Source: Streptomyces sp. NBC_01298 (GTDB lineage: Bacteria; Actinomycetota; Actinomycetes; Streptomycetales; Streptomycetaceae). From it: a stretch of 64,000 nt of DNA. The notes beneath the pieces are model-generated. The model was not told the DNA's origin. It did not search any database and saw only the letters and a list, made by a program, of their open reading frames with translations. Made by a program: the position numbers and the translations under genes. Location: assembly GCF_035978755.1 (NCBI RefSeq), contig NZ_CP108414.1:3410001-3474000 (forward strand). The letters run 5' to 3'. Below are positions 14,468 through 22,363 of this stretch, in pieces; position 1 is the first letter of the stretch, and every line of letters starts with the position of its first letter.

Positions 14468-15673
14468 ATGAAGCTGGTGGTTCAGGTGAAGCTCCTGCCG
14501 ACGTCCTCACAGGCATTGGCACTGGCCTCGACCCTGCATGCCTGCAACCAGGCGGCTTCATGGGTGGCGGAGGCGGCCTTCGAGCAGAAGACCCTCCGCA
14601 ACTTCGATCTCCGGAAGCACACCTACAGTGAGGTCAAGGCACGTTGGGGTCTCGGCGCGCAGGCCGCCCAGCACGTGATCAAAAAGGTTGCCGACGCGTA
14701 CACGGCCCTCATCGCGAACTCACGGGCGGGCAACCTTGGCCGACCCGGCTCCGCCCGACACCGCCGCGCGACGGAGAAACCGCTCGCTTTCCGGTCAACA
14801 GCCGCTCAGCCCTACGACGACCGCATGCTCTCGTGGCAGACCACCTCGCGCACGGTGTCGATCTGGACCACGGCCGGACGCCTAAAGGGAATGGCGTACA
14901 CGGGAAGTCCCGCCCAGCTGGAGATGGTCGCCGCGAACCGTCGCGGCGAATCGGACCTGATCCACCGCGACGGTTCGTGGTACCTCTCCGCCACCTGCGA
15001 GGTACCGGAAGCCCTTCCGAACGCGCGGCCCACGGACTTCCTCGGCGTGGACCTCGGGATCGTCAACATCGCCACGACGAGCGACGGCGAGATCATGGCC
15101 GGGCGGCGACTCAACCGGCTGCGGAAGCGTGACCGGGACGTCCGCACCAAACTTCAGCGCAAGGGAACGAAATCCGCCAAGCGGCGCATCCAGCGCAGGC
15201 GCCGCAAGGAAGCCCGGCGGACCCGGGACGTCAACCACAAGATCGCCAAACACATCGTGGCCGAGGCTGAACGCACCGGGCGCGGAATCGGTCTGGAGAA
15301 CCTGACCGGGATCCGCGAACGGGTACGGCTGAGGAAGCCCCAACGGGCCATGGTGCACAGCTGGGCATTCGCCCAGCTCGGCGCGTTCATCGCCTACAAG
15401 GCTCGCCGGGCCGGAGTGCCGGTGGTGTACGTCGACCCGGCGTACACCTCCCGCACTTGCTCCGAGTGCGGGCACGTCGACAAGGCGAACCGGGTCTCAC
15501 AGGCCCGCTTCGCCTGCCGGTCCTGCGGATTCTTTGATCACGCAGACCGCAACGGCTCCCGCACCATCCGCGCACGCGCGCTGATGGTGTGGCGAAGCGG
15601 GGCCCCGTCACCGGCCCCAGCCGTCCCGCAGCAGCGGGACGGCCTGACGCGGACGACACACCACACCCGGTGA
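14468..15673 (+). CDS. tnpB: TnpB RNA-guided endonuclease
   Basis: A 401-residue IS605 OrfB/TnpB protein. The three RuvC acidic residues are present: Asp195 in GVDLG, Glu277 in GLENL, and Asp360 in DHADRNGSRTI. The zinc finger has CSECG (331-334) and CRSCG (350-353). The N-terminal helix-turn-helix and the basic bridge region KRRIQRRRRKEARR are intact, so it looks catalytically competent. The ATG at 14468 is chosen because MKLVVQVKLLP is the standard family start. No ribosome site is evident, as is common for tnpB. Codon usage is less GC-biased than its neighbours, which fits transfer. Confidence 0.92.
   Translation: MKLVVQVKLLPTSSQALALASTLHACNQAASWVAEAAFEQKTLRNFDLRKHTYSEVKARWGLGAQAAQHVIKKVADAYTALIANSRAGNLGRPGSARHRRATEKPLAFRSTAAQPYDDRMLSWQTTSRTVSIWTTAGRLKGMAYTGSPAQLEMVAANRRGESDLIHRDGSWYLSATCEVPEALPNARPTDFLGVDLGIVNIATTSDGEIMAGRRLNRLRKRDRDVRTKLQRKGTKSAKRRIQRRRRKEARRTRDVNHKIAKHIVAEAERTGRGIGLENLTGIRERVRLRKPQRAMVHSWAFAQLGAFIAYKARRAGVPVVYVDPAYTSRTCSECGHVDKANRVSQARFACRSCGFFDHADRNGSRTIRARALMVWRSGAPSPAPAVPQQRDGLTRTTHHTR
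15620..15643 (+). ncRNA. Candidate omega-RNA stem-loop at the tnpB 3' end
   Basis: GCCGTCCCGC and GCGGGACGGC form a perfect 10-bp stem with an AGCA loop inside the last codons of tnpB. TnpB guide RNAs come from the 3' end of the gene and extend past it, so this stem is a reasonable scaffold candidate. Only the hairpin is seen. The guide boundary is not known. Confidence 0.4.
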
Positions 15674-15697
15674 TGCGCCGTAACGCAAGCTCGGCTC

Positions 15698-16792
15698 TCA
15701 GGAACCGGCAGGTGACGAGGTCAGCCAGGCGCGGAGTCGTTCCTCGCAGTGGAGGATCGCCTTGGTTTCCACTCGCTCGTCGGCCTTGTGGGCCAGCAGG
15801 GCGTCGCCCGGGCCGTAGTTGACCGCCGGGACGCCCAGGGCGCTGAAGCGGGAGACGTCCGTCCAGCCGAACTTCGGCATGGCGTGTCCTCCGACGGCCT
15901 CCATGAAGGCCGCGGCCGCGGGGTGGGAGAGGCCGGGGAGGGCGCCGGGAGAGAGGTCGTCGATGACGAACTCGTCGATGTCGCAGTGCGCGAAGACCTC
16001 GCGGACGTGGGCGATCGCCTCGTCCGTGGTGCGGTCGGGGGCGAAGCGGAAGTTGACCGTCACCGTGCACTCGTGGGGGATGACGTTGTTGGCGACGCCG
16101 CCGTCGATGCGGACCGCGTTGAGGCCCTCGTGGTACTCCAGGCCGTCGATCACGGGCTTGCGGGGCTCGTACGCCGCCAGCGTGGCCAGGATCGGGCTCG
16201 CCGCGTGGATGGCGTTGGAGCCCATCCAGCTGCGCGCGGAGTGGGCGCGCTCGCCGGACGTGCGGAGCAGGACGCGCAGGGTGCCCTGGCAGCCGCCCTC
16301 GACCTCGGCGTTGGAGGGTTCGAGGAGGACGGCGAAGTCGCCGGTCAGCCAGTCGGGGTGGGCTTCGGCGACCTTGCCGAGGCCGTTGAGGTCGGCGGCG
16401 ACCTCTTCCTGGTCGTAGAAGACGAAGGTGAGGTCGCGGTTGGGCTCGGGGACCGTGGCGGCGATGCGCAGCTGCACGGCCACGCCCGACTTCATGTCGG
16501 TGGTGCCGCATCCCCACAGGACGTCGTTCTCGTCGAGGCGGGAGGGCACGTTGTCGGCGATCGGCACGGTGTCGAGGTGCCCGGCGAGCACGACGCGTTC
16601 GGCGCGGCCCAGGTGGGTGCGCGCGACCACGTTGTTGCCGAAGCGGTCCACGGTCAGGTGCGGCAGGCCGCGCAAGGCGTGTTCCACGAGGTCGGCGAGT
16701 ACCTTCTCGTCGCCGCTCACGGAGGGGATGTCGACGAGCCGGGCGGTCAGCTCGGCGGCGTCCAGGGTGAGGTCCAGCTCGGATTCGGACAT
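15698..16792 (-). CDS. dapE: Succinyl-diaminopimelate desuccinylase
   Basis: A 364-residue M20 zinc peptidase-fold enzyme of lysine/meso-DAP biosynthesis that removes succinate from N-succinyl-LL-diaminopimelate. Metal ligands and catalytic residues can be read: His and Asp in LAGHLDTVPI, Asp in GCGTTDMKSG, the Glu pair in YDQEEV, Glu in LLEPSN, and His in LLAHKADE. The dimerisation (lid) domain lies around residues 175-290. It pairs functionally with dapC further along (18583-19683). The TnpB element lies just beyond its C-terminus. Confidence 0.93.
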   Translation of the reverse strand: MSESELDLTLDAAELTARLVDIPSVSGDEKVLADLVEHALRGLPHLTVDRFGNNVVARTHLGRAERVVLAGHLDTVPIADNVPSRLDENDVLWGCGTTDMKSGVAVQLRIAATVPEPNRDLTFVFYDQEEVAADLNGLGKVAEAHPDWLTGDFAVLLEPSNAEVEGGCQGTLRVLLRTSGERAHSARSWMGSNAIHAASPILATLAAYEPRKPVIDGLEYHEGLNAVRIDGGVANNVIPHECTVTVNFRFAPDRTTDEAIAHVREVFAHCDIDEFVIDDLSPGALPGLSHPAAAAFMEAVGGHAMPKFGWTDVSRFSALGVPAVNYGPGDALLAHKADERVETKAILHCEERLRAWLTSSPAGS

Positions 16793-16879
16793 GGAGCTGA
16801 CCCTAACGCCCCGGACTGCGGCGAAGCCTTGTCCGTCCGGCCGATGGACGCGTCATATGGCTCAAGTACGGTGGGCGGC

Positions 16880-17854
16880 GTGCCGCAGACCGATCACGCC
16901 CGCCCTCGCCGCCGCCGTCGCCCGTTCCGCTGGGCCGCGGGGTTCCTGGTGCTGGTGGCGGTCGCCGGGTACTTCGTCGTGCAGCGCGCGTCGAACGACA
17001 ACGCCGGGGTGCCCTACTGCACGGCTTCGGCCGACGGGAAGAGCGACGGGAAGAGCGGCGCGAAGGCCTCCGGCCGGTTCGACGAGATGTCCCCCGAGCA
17101 GGCGGCGAACGCGACGACGATAGCCGCCGTCGGGGTCTCCAAGGGGATGCCCGACCGGGCCGTGACCATCGCGCTGGCGACCGCGATGCAGGAGTCGGCC
17201 CTGCGCAACCTCGACCACGGCGACCGCGATTCGCTGGGCCTGTTCCAGCAGCGGCCCTCGCAGGGCTGGGGCACGCCGGACCAGATCATGGACCCGGTGT
17301 ACTCGGCGGGGATCTTCTACGACCGGCTGGCCGAGATCAAGGGGTACTCGCGGCTCCCGCTGACGGTGGCGGCGCAGAAGGTCCAGCTGAGCGGCTTCCC
17401 GCAGGCCTACGCGAAGCACGAGCCGGACGCCACCGTGCTGACCGCGGCCTTCACCGGCGCCGGCCACCTGACGTGTACCGGGCCCGCGCCCGTCCGGGCC
17501 GGCGATCCGGCCAAGGTCCGGGCGGAGCTGACCCGGCTGCTCGGCAAGAACCCCCTGTACGCGCTGCCGCCCGCGGGCGGCCGGTCCGGGGAGGGCGCCG
17601 AGTCCGAGGTGACCCTGGTGGCGAAGCCCGGCGGCGGGGATCCGGCGGCGCGGATCGGCCGGGTGCTCGCGCAGTGGGCGGTGGCCGGCTCCCGCGAGCT
17701 GGGGATCACGCGGGTCTCGTACGACGGGAAGTCCTGGGTCGCGGGCAAGGACGGCGACCGCTGGCGGGAGCGGGGCGCCGCGGCGGGCACGAACGGCGCC
17801 GGGGATCCCGCCGCCGCGGGTCCGGGCCAGGTACGGATCTTCGTACGCGGCTGA
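16880..17854 (+). CDS. Secreted/membrane-anchored lytic transglycosylase-like protein
   Basis: A 324-residue protein: Arg-rich start, one membrane helix (WAAGFLVLVAVAGYFVV), then an extracytoplasmic domain. The segment ATAMQESALRNLDHGDRDSL followed by GLFQQRPSQGWG has the Glu and the G-L-F-Q-Q pattern of goose-lysozyme/SLT-like muramidases. In Streptomyces such proteins are often mislabelled heavy-metal transporters. The C-terminal 100 residues are variable. GTG 16880 is chosen. Another GTG 9 nt upstream is possible and neither has a clear ribosome site. It is divergent from dapE. Confidence 0.7.
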   Translation: MPQTDHARPRRRRRPFRWAAGFLVLVAVAGYFVVQRASNDNAGVPYCTASADGKSDGKSGAKASGRFDEMSPEQAANATTIAAVGVSKGMPDRAVTIALATAMQESALRNLDHGDRDSLGLFQQRPSQGWGTPDQIMDPVYSAGIFYDRLAEIKGYSRLPLTVAAQKVQLSGFPQAYAKHEPDATVLTAAFTGAGHLTCTGPAPVRAGDPAKVRAELTRLLGKNPLYALPPAGGRSGEGAESEVTLVAKPGGGDPAARIGRVLAQWAVAGSRELGITRVSYDGKSWVAGKDGDRWRERGAAAGTNGAGDPAAAGPGQVRIFVRG

Positions 17855-17938
17855 TTCGCCGTGCGCGGCCGATTCCCGTGCGCGGCCGACCCTCGCGCAC
17901 GGCCGATCCCCCTGCGCGGCCGATCTCCGCGCGCGCCC
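17853..17938 (+). repeat. Five tandem ~17-bp repeats after the muramidase-like gene
   Basis: Units such as GATTCCCGTGCGCGGCC, GACCCTCGCGCACGGCC, GATCCCCCTGCGCGGCC and GATCTCCGCGCGCGCCC follow head to tail directly from the stop codon. The period (17) is not a multiple of three, so this is not coding. It could be a transcription-slowing or terminator region. The remainder, 17939-18177, has an AT-richer patch (GATTAAACGATCCGTTACTG) that may hold the promoter of the next gene. Confidence 0.75.
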
Positions 17939-18177
17939 GATGTCCGGGGTTGTCCCGGTGGACGGGCGTACGGGCCGTCGCCCGTTCGGGGGTGACCCGT
18001 ACGGCGGACACGAGGGCTCCGGCGGGCACACAATCGCAGGTCGGCGCGTGTTCCGGGCGGTCGGACCGGAAGCCGATTAAACGATCCGTTACTGATCCTT
18101 TACCCACCGGCTCCGCAACTCGCGCCCCCCTGCGAGCGGTTGTCACGGCGTACTCAGCCGCTACCGCTAGGAGCAAC

Positions 18178-18513
18178 ATGTCCACCTCCCTGACCCGTCG
18201 GATCGCCCGTGCCGCGCTGCTGCTGGCAGCCGGGGCAGCGCCCGTGGTCGGTGCGGCCGGCGCGGCCAGTGCCGCGGGCCTGGAGTCCGTGCCGCAGCTG
18301 GGCGCGCTCACCTCGCCGGACGCGACGGTCGCCGCCGCGGGCGACACCGCCGCCTCCACCCTTCCGGCTCCCGCCCCCGCCCCCGCCGATGAGGTGACCG
18401 GCGCCGCGGGCAGCCTGCTGGCGGGGCTGCCGCTCGCCGGTGGCGGGCTGGCGGGCGGTCTCCCGGCCGGCGTCCCCGCGGGTCTCCCGGGCGGGCTGCC
18501 CGGCCTCGGCTAG
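18178..18513 (+). CDS. Small secreted Ala/Gly/Pro-rich protein, 111 aa
   Basis: The ATG follows AGGAGCAAC. The product has a clear Sec signal peptide (MSTSLTRRIARAALLLAAG, cleavage near AGAASAA), a Pro-Ala spacer, and a C-terminus made of repeated LAGGLPAG/GLPGGLPGLG turns. Such small secreted proteins are common in Streptomyces and are of unknown function. It ends before a strong terminator. Confidence 0.75.
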   Translation: MSTSLTRRIARAALLLAAGAAPVVGAAGAASAAGLESVPQLGALTSPDATVAAAGDTAASTLPAPAPAPADEVTGAAGSLLAGLPLAGGGLAGGLPAGVPAGLPGGLPGLG

Positions 18514-18532
18514 CAGCCGCCGCCACGAACGC

Positions 18533-18568
18533 CGAGGGGCCCGGGAGCACGAACTCCCGGGCCCCTCG
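18533..18568. terminator. Bidirectional terminator between convergent genes
   Basis: CGAGGGGCCCGGGAG and CTCCCGGGCCCCTCG pair perfectly over 15 bp around CACGAA. It separates the secreted-protein gene (plus) from dapC (minus). Confidence 0.9.
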
Positions 18569-18582
18569 GGCTTGTCCCGCCG

Positions 18583-19683
18583 CTACGGCGCCAGCCGCTT
18601 GACCGCCGCCTCGACGCGTTCGTCCGTGGCCGTGAAGGCGACGCGGACGAAGTGCGCGCCCGCCTCGCCGTAGAAGTCGCCCGGTGCGACCAGGATCCCC
18701 AGGCCGGCCAGGTGGGCGACGGTGTCCCAGCAGGGCTCGTCGCGGGTCACCCACAGGTAGAGGCTGGCCTCGCTGTGCTCGACGCGGAAGCCGTGGGCCT
18801 CCAGGGCCGTGCGCAGCGCCGCGCGGCGGGCCGCGTAGCGCACCCGCTGCTCCTCGACGTGCGCGTCGTCGCCCAGGGCCGCGACCGTGGCCGCCTGCAC
18901 GGGGGCCGGGGTCATCATGCCGCCGTGCTTGCGGATCTGGAGCAGCTCGCCCAGGACGTCGGCGTCACCGGCGACGAAGGCCGCCCGGTAGCCGGCCAGG
19001 TTGGACCGCTTGGAGAGCGAGTGGACGGCGACGATGCCCTCGTAGGAGCCCCCGCAGACCTCGTCGTGCAGGACGGAGACGGGCTCGGCCTCCCAGCCCA
19101 GTTCCAGGTAGCACTCGTCGCTGAAGATGAGGATCCCGTGCTCGCGCGCCCAGGCCACGATCGCTGCGAGCTCCTCCTTGGGGAGGACCCTGCCGGTGGG
19201 GTTGGACGGGGAGTTGAGCCACAGCAGCTTCACGCGGGCCGGGTCGAGATCGGTGGTGGGGTCGTCGTAGACCACCGGTTCGGCGCCGCACAGCCGCGCG
19301 CCGACCTCGTACGTCGGGTAGGCGAGCCGGGGGTACGCCACCTGGTCGCCGGCGCCGAGGCCCAGCTGGGTGGGCAGCCAGGCCACCAGTTCCTTGGAGC
19401 CGACGACCGGCAGGACGTTGCGGTGCCCGGCGTCGCTCGCGCCGAGGCGGCCGCGCACCCATCCGGTGATCGCGTCGCGCAGGGCGGGAGTGCCCCACAC
19501 CGTCGGGTAGCCCGGGGAGTCCGCGGCCTCGATCAGGGCGCGCCGGATCAGTTCCGGCACCGGGTCGACGGGGGTGCCGACGGAGAGGTCGACGATGCCG
19601 TCCGGGTGGGCCGCCGCCGTCGCCTTGTACGGCTCCAGCTTGTCCCAGGGGAAGACGGGGAGACGGGCTGAGACTGCGGCCAC
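18583..19683 (-). CDS. dapC: Succinyldiaminopimelate transaminase
   Basis: A 366-residue fold-type I PLP aminotransferase. Visible are the substrate-side start FPWDKLEPYK, NSPSNPTGRVLP, the PLP-phosphate region, and the Schiff-base lysine in HSLSKRSNLAGYR. A plausible arginine for the substrate carboxylate lies in FVRVAF near the end. Adjacent fdxA matches the fdxC-dapC pair of mycobacteria, which supports DapC over a generic aminotransferase. The GTG at 19683 is chosen (product starts AAVSARLPVFPW). The frame is open upstream without other family sequence. Confidence 0.87.
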   Translation of the reverse strand: MAAVSARLPVFPWDKLEPYKATAAAHPDGIVDLSVGTPVDPVPELIRRALIEAADSPGYPTVWGTPALRDAITGWVRGRLGASDAGHRNVLPVVGSKELVAWLPTQLGLGAGDQVAYPRLAYPTYEVGARLCGAEPVVYDDPTTDLDPARVKLLWLNSPSNPTGRVLPKEELAAIVAWAREHGILIFSDECYLELGWEAEPVSVLHDEVCGGSYEGIVAVHSLSKRSNLAGYRAAFVAGDADVLGELLQIRKHGGMMTPAPVQAATVAALGDDAHVEEQRVRYAARRAALRTALEAHGFRVEHSEASLYLWVTRDEPCWDTVAHLAGLGILVAPGDFYGEAGAHFVRVAFTATDERVEAAVKRLAP

Positions 19684-19756
19684 GGTGCGCTCTCGCTTTC
19701 CGGGTGTCACGTGCTTTCCAGAAGGGCTTCGTTGTGCTGTCGGAACTGTCAAAACA

Positions 19757-19795
19757 CCTCGGTCCCGTGCGGCTGAGAGCCGTACGGGACCGAGG
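19757..19795 (-). terminator. Strong hairpin after fdxA
   Basis: CCTCGGTCCCGTGCGGCT pairs with AGCCGTACGGGACCGAGG around GAG: an 18-bp stem with one G-U. It lies 20 nt past the fdxA stop and before dapC, so it terminates or attenuates readthrough from fdxA into dapC. Confidence 0.85.
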
Positions 19796-19814
19796 GGCGC
19801 TACTGCCTGAGAGG

Positions 19815-20144
19815 TCAGTGCTCGCCGTTGATGCCGGCGGGCAGCGCCGCGACGAAGGGGTGGTCGCGCTCGATCAGGCCGAGCTTGGAGGCACCACCGG
19901 GCGAACCGAGCTCGTCGAAGAACTCGACGTTCGCCTTGTAGTAGTCCTTCCACTCCTCCGGAGTGTCGTCCTCGTAGAAGATGGCCTCGACCGGGCAGAC
20001 CGGCTCACACGCACCACAGTCGACGCACTCGTCCGGGTGGATGTACAAGGACCGCTGGCCCTCGTAGATGCAGTCGACGGGGCACTCTTCGATGCATGCC
20101 TTGTCCTTGACGTCGACACAAGGCTCCGCGATGACGTAGGTCAC
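19815..20144 (-). CDS. fdxA: 7Fe ferredoxin ([3Fe-4S][4Fe-4S])
   Basis: A 109-residue seven-iron ferredoxin. The first cluster region reads CVDVKDKACIEECPVDC and the second CVDCGACEPVCPVEAI, the usual asymmetric arrangement of actinobacterial FdxA/FdxC. The C-terminal 50 residues (EEWKDYYKANVEFF) form the family's extra helix. GTG 20144 is preferred over an upstream ATG because GAGGAGGAACGAGAGC precedes it and VTYVIAEPC is the family start. It may supply electrons to cytochrome P450s or other redox enzymes. Confidence 0.93.
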   Translation of the reverse strand: MTYVIAEPCVDVKDKACIEECPVDCIYEGQRSLYIHPDECVDCGACEPVCPVEAIFYEDDTPEEWKDYYKANVEFFDELGSPGGASKLGLIERDHPFVAALPAGINGEH

Positions 20145-20261
20145 GCTCTCGTTCCTCCTCATAAGGGCTTTCCATATCGCGCGGGAGCGCGGCGTCGTCG
20201 ATGCCCGCCTCTAGTATCTCCGTTCCCGGGCACGATCCGAACAGGAGGGGCGGACAGAGCT

Positions 20262-21254
20262 GTGGAAATCACTGCCGGTGGACGGCTGGAGATCCGGATT
20301 ACACCCGCTGACGTGGGTAAACGAGTCTCTGTGCGACGGGTGGAGCATGGCTCGACCGGGACCCCCCGCTTCACGGACACCGTAGGGGTTCTCACATCCT
20401 GGAACGACGGTGTGGTGACGATCACACGAAAGACCGGCGAGTCCGTCCGCATCGCGGAATCCGCGCTGGTGGCGGGCAAGGTCGTACCGGCCGCGCCGGC
20501 CCGCCGCAGGGGGCCCGCGGCCTCCTTCGAGGAGCTCTCGCGGGTCTGCGCACGGGCCTGGGTGCCGCTGGAGAGCGAGCCGCTGGGCGAGTGGACGCTG
20601 CGCGCGGCCGGCGGATTCACCCGCCGGGCCAACTCCGTACTGCCGCTCGGCGATCCCGGGGTTCCGCTGGACGATGCACTCGAGCGGGTGACGGCCTGGT
20701 ACGCGCGGCGGGGTCTTCCGGCCTACCTCCAGACCTCCACGGGGGCCGCGGGGACGCAGGAGGCGCTGTGCGCGGGGCTGGAGGACCGGGGCTGGGTCCG
20801 CGAGGTGTCGGCGCAGGTCCAGGTCGGCGGGCTGGCGGCGGTGGCGGACCTGGACGTGGACGACGCCGTGGTCGCGGACGTACGGCTGACCCGTACTCCG
20901 GACGAGGACTGGCTCTCCCGCTACGGACGGGTCAAGGACCCGCAGACCGCACGCCGCGTCCTGACGGCCGGGCCCTCGGTGTGGTTCGCGACGGTACCCG
21001 GCCGGGCGATCGGGCGGCTCGTGGTGGACGGCCGGTGGGCCGGGTTCGCGGCCGTGGAGGTCGACCCCGAGCACCGGCGCCGCGGCCTCGCCTCGGCCGT
21101 GATGGCGGCGCTGGCGCGGCGCGCGCTGGAGGAGGGCGCGTCGGCCGCGTGGCTCCAGGTGGAGAGCGACAACGCCGGGGCCCAGGGGCTGTACGGGCGC
21201 ATGGGCTTCGGGACGCACCACACGTACCACCACTACCGCCGGGCGGCCCTGTGA
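20262..21254 (+). CDS. GNAT N-acetyltransferase with N-terminal SH3-like domain
   Basis: A 330-residue protein. Residues 1-80 form a small beta-barrel-like domain (RITPADVGKRVSVRRVE, DGVVTITRKTGESVRI). The C-terminal GNAT domain carries the acetyl-CoA loop EHRRRGLASAVM and the closing DNAGAQGLYGRMGF. The substrate is not evident. The GTG start follows AGGAGGGG. The stop codon overlaps the next gene's GTG (GTGA), so they form a coupled pair. It is divergent from fdxA. Confidence 0.85.
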   Translation: MEITAGGRLEIRITPADVGKRVSVRRVEHGSTGTPRFTDTVGVLTSWNDGVVTITRKTGESVRIAESALVAGKVVPAAPARRRGPAASFEELSRVCARAWVPLESEPLGEWTLRAAGGFTRRANSVLPLGDPGVPLDDALERVTAWYARRGLPAYLQTSTGAAGTQEALCAGLEDRGWVREVSAQVQVGGLAAVADLDVDDAVVADVRLTRTPDEDWLSRYGRVKDPQTARRVLTAGPSVWFATVPGRAIGRLVVDGRWAGFAAVEVDPEHRRRGLASAVMAALARRALEEGASAAWLQVESDNAGAQGLYGRMGFGTHHTYHHYRRAAL

Positions 21255-22042
21255 CCTCGCCCTGGCGGGAGCGGTTCGCCGCCGAGGCGCGGGCGGAGCG
21301 GCCCGACCTGGCCACGCTGTGCCTGCTGCTGGCCGCGGAGGGGGATCCGGAGCTCGACGAACGGGCCATGGACTGGGCGCAGATCGAGCTGGACCGGCTG
21401 GCGGGCATGCTGCCGTACGGGCTGCGGGGCGCTCGCGCGTGGGCTTCGGCGGTGTCCGAACTGCTCGGCGGGCGGATGGGTTTCCACGGCACCCCTGCCG
21501 ACTACGACCGGCTCTCGTCCTCGCTGCTGCACGAGGTGCTGCGGCGGCGCCGGGGGCTGCCGATCCTGCTGTCCGTGGTGTGGCTGGAGGTGGCCCGGCG
21601 GGCCGGGGCTCCGGTGTACGGGCTGGCCCTGCCGGGGCACTTCGTGGTGGGCTTCGGGGATCCGGAGGAGGGCGTGGTCGTCGACCCCTTCGCGGGGGGC
21701 GCCTCGCTGGGCGCGGGTCCGGCGGAGCTGGCGGCGGGGCCGCGGACCGCGGCGCGCACGATGGACATCGTCCTGCGGATCCTGAACAACATCCGGGCGT
21801 GGGCATCGACGCGGCCCGAGCACTCGGGGGTGGCGCTGTGGGCGCTGGACCTGGCGCTGCTGCTGCCCTCGCATCCGGCGGCGTTGCGGTACGAGCGGGC
21901 GAAGCTGCTGGTGGAGCGGGGGGAGTTCGCGGTGGGGGCGGCGGAGATGGAGTCCTACGCGGTGGTCGTGGACGTGATCGATCCGCCGTCCGCGGTGCGG
22001 ATTCGGGCCGAGGCGATGGCTGCGCGGGCCCTGCTGAATTAG
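21251..22042 (+). CDS. SirB1/transglutaminase-like family protein
   Basis: A 263-residue protein with the SirB1 N-terminal (transglutaminase-like) signature: LLHEVLRRRRGLPILLSVVW, ARRAGAPVYGLALPGHFVVG, then VVDPFAGG. A TPR-like C-terminus (LPSHPAALRYERAKLLVERG) follows. It lacks an obvious catalytic cysteine, so enzymatic activity is doubtful. It is coupled to the GNAT gene by a 4-bp overlap. Confidence 0.8.
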   Translation: MTSPWRERFAAEARAERPDLATLCLLLAAEGDPELDERAMDWAQIELDRLAGMLPYGLRGARAWASAVSELLGGRMGFHGTPADYDRLSSSLLHEVLRRRRGLPILLSVVWLEVARRAGAPVYGLALPGHFVVGFGDPEEGVVVDPFAGGASLGAGPAELAAGPRTAARTMDIVLRILNNIRAWASTRPEHSGVALWALDLALLLPSHPAALRYERAKLLVERGEFAVGAAEMESYAVVVDVIDPPSAVRIRAEAMAARALLN

Positions 22043-22199
22043 GCCGCCGGCCCGGCTTCCGCTGCGCGGGGCGGAGTCCCGCTGCGACCCTTTGCCGCTG
22101 CGCGGGGCCGAGAGTTCCTTGCCGCGGCCTTGCCGCTGGTGGGGCGGAGTTCCCCTACCCGCCCTTCCACCGTTCCCCGGGCGCTGCCCGGACCCCGGT

Positions 22200-22303
22200 C
22201 CTCAAACGCCGGACGGGCTGGGAGGGGAAAGGGTCCCGGGCTGCGCCCGGACCCCTCTGGGGCTCCGCCCCAGACCCCGCGCCTCAAACGCCGGCGAGGC
22301 TGG
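22200..22303. repeat. Dispersed host intergenic repeat, copies B1 and B2
   Basis: CCTCAAACGCCGGACGGGCTGG (22200-22221) and CCTCAAACGCCGGCGAGGCTGG (22282-22303) are two same-orientation copies of the half-site seen at 11432 and 61256. The rest of 22043-22310 is GC-rich intergenic sequence with no gene. Confidence 0.7.
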
Positions 22304-22310
22304 ATATGCC

Positions 22311-22343
22311 GGAGCCCCTCCCCCAGGTTCGGGGAGGGGCTCC
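22311..22343 (-). terminator. Terminator of the peptidoglycan-binding protein gene
   Basis: GGAGCCCCTCCCC and GGGGAGGGGCTCC pair over 13 bp around CAGGTTC, 20 nt past the stop codon of the minus-strand gene. Confidence 0.85.
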
Positions 22344-22363
22344 GGGGTGCGGGCTGCTGTGGG

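Larger units (their letters stand above)
14375..15697 (+). mobile_element. Solo TnpB (IS200/IS605-like) element
   Basis: One tnpB gene without a tnpA lies between the LOG gene and dapE, which are neighbours in related chromosomes. A 7-bp hairpin TCGAGCG/CGCTCGA (14375-14394) lies about 75 bp before the gene. A 10-bp hairpin lies near its 3' end (15620-15643). The exact element ends are not resolved, and the right end may touch the last codons of dapE (stop at 15698). Confidence 0.65.
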
